Notes under the pieces: model-generated | The model's database searches: none | The model's input: the letters and a program-made list of their open reading frames with translations, nothing else | What the model was told of the DNA's origin: nothing | Shown: positions 60,694 through 64,000 of the stretch, one piece after another | How positions within the stretch are numbered: the stretch's first letter is position 1 | How the letters are laid out: each line of letters opens with the position of its first letter | Position numbers and translations under genes: made by a program | Assembly (NCBI GenBank): GCA_947492185.1 | Contig: CANLMR010000001.1 | Coordinates: forward strand, 1,078,433-1,142,432 | Length of the DNA: 64,000 nt | Reading direction: 5' to 3' | Source: an uncultured Tenacibaculum sp. | Lineage (GTDB): Bacteria; Bacteroidota; Bacteroidia; Flavobacteriales; Flavobacteriaceae

Positions 60694-61133
60694 ATCTTTT
60701 GTATTTCTTTTAAAATTATTTCCACAATGTTGTTTCTCAACATTTCTTTCATCTCAGATTCATCTTTTTCCCCTAATACAGTTATTGTCCGCTTAATATT
60801 TATATTACCCGATAATGAGTGATTTGCTGAATTAATTGAGCAATTTAAATTACAATCAATTTGATTTAGTTTACCAGTAGATAAAAAGTCTGTCGAGCCA
60901 TTTACTTCAACATTAATTTGGTAAACTCCTCCATTGAAAGAATGAGTATGTACATAATTGTCATCATGGAATAGTATGTTAACAATATAGGCATTAGGTA
61001 TTTCTCCGTTGATATTAGTATTTCGGTTAACATTTTGATGAGAGTTACTTATCCAAATTTTAGATGAGTCAGAAATCATCATGTTAATTGCGAATGAAAT
61101 TCCTAATAATATGCTTAGTTTGATAAAGTTCAT
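60690..61133 (-). CDS. hypothetical secreted protein (cassette gene)
   Basis: signal-like N-terminus MNFIKLSILLGISFAINMMI. Confidence 0.55.
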   Translation of the reverse strand: MNFIKLSILLGISFAINMMISDSSKIWISNSHQNVNRNTNINGEIPNAYIVNILFHDDNYVHTHSFNGGVYQINVEVNGSTDFLSTGKLNQIDCNLNCSINSANHSLSGNINIKRTITVLGEKDESEMKEMLRNNIVEIILKEIQKI

Positions 61134-61142
61134 TTCTTAATT

Positions 61143-61279
61143 GCTCACAACGGTATTGTATATGAAAAGTAGCGGATTTCAAGCACTAACTTTTCGGTCT
61201 ATAACTGACCTTTAATTTATTCATTTTCTTTCGATTAAGCGACTAAACCGCTATTTTTTATATACGTTGTTGTACACAG
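61143..61279. repeat. attC-like imperfect palindrome C
   Basis: GCTCACAACGGTATTGTATATGAAAAGTAGCGG...CCGCTATTTTTTATATACGTTGTTGTACAC. Confidence 0.7.
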
Positions 61280-62170
61280 TTATTTGTTCAATAGTTGGTT
61301 CATTTTTACTGTTCCCTTTTTTGGATTAGCATTATCACAAAATATTTCCCATTCCAAATAATTTTCGTCATCAAAAGGATGATTTCCAATCTTTATTTCA
61401 GTTAATTTAAATCTACGATTCGGCAAAATAGGTTCATATCTTGATGGGCCATATTTTTCAGACACTTGCATTAAGCCTGTAAATTCGACATCTAAAACAT
61501 CTCTTATTGTATTATCTAAATTGTATGTTTCAAAGGTCATTTTATTAAAAGGACTATATTCATTTCCTTCAATAATCTGTTTTGGTATTTTAAAATCTAC
61601 GTTTAAGTATTTTGCAAGAATTCTACCAATATTTACAGCATAAACTACCAAAGTTGAATGTTTATCTTTGAGTTCAAAATCCAATTCTATTTCAGGATTT
61701 TTCGCTCGATTTAAAATGTCCCTTATTTCATAATCGTACATCGAAGTTGATTGAAAATTATACCTCTTGTAATATTTTTTATCAAATGCTTGATGTGCAG
61801 TATTACTTTTTTTAATATCCACAACATAAACAACTTGTTCATTATTAATTTCAATCGGATGAATTTTGAAATCACTTATTCGCGGCCGAATTTTATCTTG
61901 GATTATTTGCTCCAACCATTCTTTCGTAAAGTCTTTTCTATTGATTGGGTCAATTTTTTCGGGTAGATGTTTATTTACTTTATCTTCTTTTATTCCATAG
62001 ATTAAAATTCCACCATCAGAATTCGCAAATGCACTTACATCTTTAGAAATTTCAGTTGTTTTATTGTTTTGTTTGTCAAGAGAACCTGCTGCTTTATAAT
62101 CAAGGTTTAAATTTTCCTCAACTTTATTTTCTATTAAAGAATTTAGATAGTCAATATTATATTCTGTCAA
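61280..62170 (-). CDS. AlbA_2/Schlafen-like putative DNA-binding/ATPase domain protein (cassette gene)
   Basis: ENLNLDYKAAG...ISKDVSAFANSDGGILIYGIKED. Confidence 0.85.
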   Translation of the reverse strand: MTEYNIDYLNSLIENKVEENLNLDYKAAGSLDKQNNKTTEISKDVSAFANSDGGILIYGIKEDKVNKHLPEKIDPINRKDFTKEWLEQIIQDKIRPRISDFKIHPIEINNEQVVYVVDIKKSNTAHQAFDKKYYKRYNFQSTSMYDYEIRDILNRAKNPEIELDFELKDKHSTLVVYAVNIGRILAKYLNVDFKIPKQIIEGNEYSPFNKMTFETYNLDNTIRDVLDVEFTGLMQVSEKYGPSRYEPILPNRRFKLTEIKIGNHPFDDENYLEWEIFCDNANPKKGTVKMNQLLNK

Positions 62171-62184
62171 TTTATTTGTTGATT

Positions 62185-62901
62185 TTATATTATCGTTATC
62201 ACGAATGGTAGTTCATTATCACCATTCATAATAGGGTTTTGTTTTCCTTCAGTCAGTTCAATAACTTGTTTTTTTGCTAATTCAAATATTTTGTTTGCAT
62301 CAACAATGCGTTCTCTATAATACTCGTGAACGTAAATTGCAATGTCAATCATTAATTTGAGAAATAAATATCCGTAAGCACTTTCGTCAATACTTGCTGC
62401 GAATAAGTATATCGTTCCATTTTCCGATTTAGCAAGTGCACTGTCGAATTTTTCACGGGATTCTTCCTTTGTCAAAGGTCGTTTAACAACTCCTCCATAA
62501 GCATATTTTGGGATTAATCTATTCAATCTTTTAATGTCAAGTTCAAAGTCAATTACATTTCTACAAGTTTCCAAAATATGTAATTGCTTTTTACATTCAA
62601 ATTGTATTTGTCCAGGTTGTATGAAAGTATCTTTTTGTAGTTGAAAAATTTGAGTGCCATCTTTATTTGCTCCGTGTCCGATTAGTAATACAATCAAGTA
62701 ATCAAGTTCATTTAGAATATTCAAATTCTGTAAGACTTTAACTTCTGGCTCTTCCAGTACATTTATTTCTGTATCAAAATCGAAAACTCCTCCAGCGTTA
62801 CTACAAAAGAAATCAATATAGAGTTGAACAATTTTTCTATCATTAATCAACTCTATATCAGTTTTGCTATATCCTTTTATGATTAGAACTGACTTTTTCA
62901 T
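62185..62901 (-). CDS. caspase-like (clan CD/C14-type) protease (cassette gene)
   Basis: LDYLIVLLIGHGANKDG (His) and KQLHILETCRNVIDF (Cys); start adjusted to MKKSVLIIKGYSKTD because the upstream 16 residues read repeat D. Confidence 0.7.
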   Translation of the reverse strand: MKKSVLIIKGYSKTDIELINDRKIVQLYIDFFCSNAGGVFDFDTEINVLEEPEVKVLQNLNILNELDYLIVLLIGHGANKDGTQIFQLQKDTFIQPGQIQFECKKQLHILETCRNVIDFELDIKRLNRLIPKYAYGGVVKRPLTKEESREKFDSALAKSENGTIYLFAASIDESAYGYLFLKLMIDIAIYVHEYYRERIVDANKIFELAKKQVIELTEGKQNPIMNGDNELPFVITII

Positions 62902-62904
62902 AAT

Positions 62905-63043
62905 TGTGTACAACGTTTTTGTGTATGGTTTCGTTGCGTGTTTCAGCAACTAAATTAGCAAATACAAACCTAATAGAAAATCCGCGAGGATTTTCGTAAG
63001 TAGGCGAGTACTAGCAATGAATTATACACGTTGTTAGCATACG
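62905..63043. repeat. attC-like imperfect palindrome D
   Basis: TGTGTACAACGTTTTTGTGTATGG...AATTATACACGTTGTTAGCATAC; inner AAAATCCGCGAGGATTTT. Confidence 0.75.
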
Positions 63044-63047
63044 TTTT

Positions 63048-63509
63048 TTATTCATTTCGTATTATGATATTCTCCGTTAATTTTATTTCGGAAATATCTA
63101 CTTTTTCATTTTTTAATAAAAGGTCGTTTATTACTTTAAATTCCGCACTTCGTCCAGCAATTTTAAGTATTACCTCACTTTCTGCTTTTCCTGCGTAATA
63201 ATTGTCTGTTTCGTTTTCGATTATCTTATAAAAACTATTTTCGGCAAAACTTTTAGTTCTTTGTTTTTTGTCTGATAATTGTTCAATATAGTTTTCACGC
63301 CAATTTACGTTTGGTAACATTTTACGAACGAAAGCTATTGGTAGAAAAATCACGATTTCCATTGCATTACTTTCCTTAATTCCGTTTTGAGTGAGAAAAT
63401 TCAATAACTTTTCATTTTCAAGACTTTCATTTAAATTTCCAATTAGATTAATTGAAGTTTTTACTTCAGATTGAAATTCAGATGATTTTATGTTTGTTAG
63501 ATAATCCAC
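63048..63509 (-). CDS. hypothetical protein (cassette gene)
   Basis: ORF, 3 nt after its upstream neighbour. Confidence 0.55.
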   Translation of the reverse strand: MDYLTNIKSSEFQSEVKTSINLIGNLNESLENEKLLNFLTQNGIKESNAMEIVIFLPIAFVRKMLPNVNWRENYIEQLSDKKQRTKSFAENSFYKIIENETDNYYAGKAESEVILKIAGRSAEFKVINDLLLKNEKVDISEIKLTENIIIRNE

Positions 63510-63512
63510 TTT

Positions 63513-63902
63513 TTATTCCTCCTTTTTAAATTCATAATGCTTATCAAATAGATGGTCTTTGACTTTGTAAATCAATTTTTCTTTGTCAATTTTAACAATT
63601 ATATATTCTCGACTTCCAATAGTCAGAGTTGAGTCAATCAACTTATAAGTCGCATCATATTCATTTCCCATTTGATTAATAAAAATGGTTTTGTCCTTAT
63701 TAAAAGTCAGAGTGGTTTTCAATTCTGTTTTTGAGTCAGATTCCGATTCAGAGTCATTCTCAGTAAGTGGCTCAATATCGTCATCAAAAGAGTTCGTTTC
63801 CGCAATCAAAATCCATTTTCCGATTAATTTTTTTTCAGGTTCAGATTGAGCGGTGCAAGAGTTAATTCCGAAAATTAAAGTTAGGACTATTAATATTCTC
63901 AT
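63513..63902 (-). CDS. lipocalin-like lipoprotein (cassette gene)
   Basis: start adjusted to MRILIVLTLIFGINSCTAQ; KKLIGKWILIAE...LTFNKDKTIFINQMG. Confidence 0.7.
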   Translation of the reverse strand: MRILIVLTLIFGINSCTAQSEPEKKLIGKWILIAETNSFDDDIEPLTENDSESESDSKTELKTTLTFNKDKTIFINQMGNEYDATYKLIDSTLTIGSREYIIVKIDKEKLIYKVKDHLFDKHYEFKKEE

Positions 63903-63916
63903 AGTTTTCCTCAAAT

Positions 63917-64000
63917 GTGTGCTAACGTATTTGTGTATGAAAAGTTGCGATAATATTAGTAGCAATTTTTCATTCATTTTTCATAATTTAAAATTAGTTA
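63917..64000. repeat. attC-like palindrome E (truncated by window end)
   Basis: GTGTGCTAACGTATTTGTGTATGAAAAGTTGCG matches the outer arm of D. Confidence 0.6.

Noticed and set aside
62902-62949. N-terminal extension MLKHATKPYTKTLYTI of the caspase-like ORF
   Set aside because: Translates attC-like repeat D; internal ATG at 62901 gives the plausible start
1-64000. tRNA genes, rRNA genes, IS elements or prophage
   Set aside because: No cloverleaf other than the tmRNA acceptor/T-arm was seen; no transposase, integrase or phage structural motifs in any ORF

Overview
AT-rich 64 kb window of a Bacteroidota chromosome, most likely a marine flavobacterium. The lineage call rests on TAnnTTTG promoter boxes, a tmRNA tag reading GENNYALAA, and families such as DUF4197, DUF5522, IcmF and ABC-permease/M1 fusions. 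Most of the window is ordinary core or metabolic gene content: recQ, icmF, hutH-hutU, pyrF, tpiA-prmA-clpS, kdsA, creD, an ECF sigma factor, peptidases and ABC transporters. Two regions stand out. (1) 32.7-33.65 kb contains four tandem, apparently non-coding units. Each has a GTGAC-N15-GTGTC promoter-like box, a variable folded body, an invariant 41-nt element and its own sequence-diverged intrinsic terminator; I read this as a tandem sRNA family. The same box, with GTATC as its second half, precedes the DUF4197 gene. (2) 59.8-64 kb, just downstream of tmRNA, is an array of small gene cassettes separated by 56-139 bp imperfect palindromes that behave like integron attC sites. Each cassette begins and ends with its own matched inverted boundary. 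One cassette pairs a caspase-like protease with an AlbA_2/Schlafen-like protein, a candidate uncharacterised defence module. Smaller observations include a REP-like palindrome translated in frame inside icmF, two regulator/operator pairs, double-glycine-leader peptides beside a TPR-AraC regulator, and putative leaderless promoters. All family calls are by eye from motifs; no database search was run.
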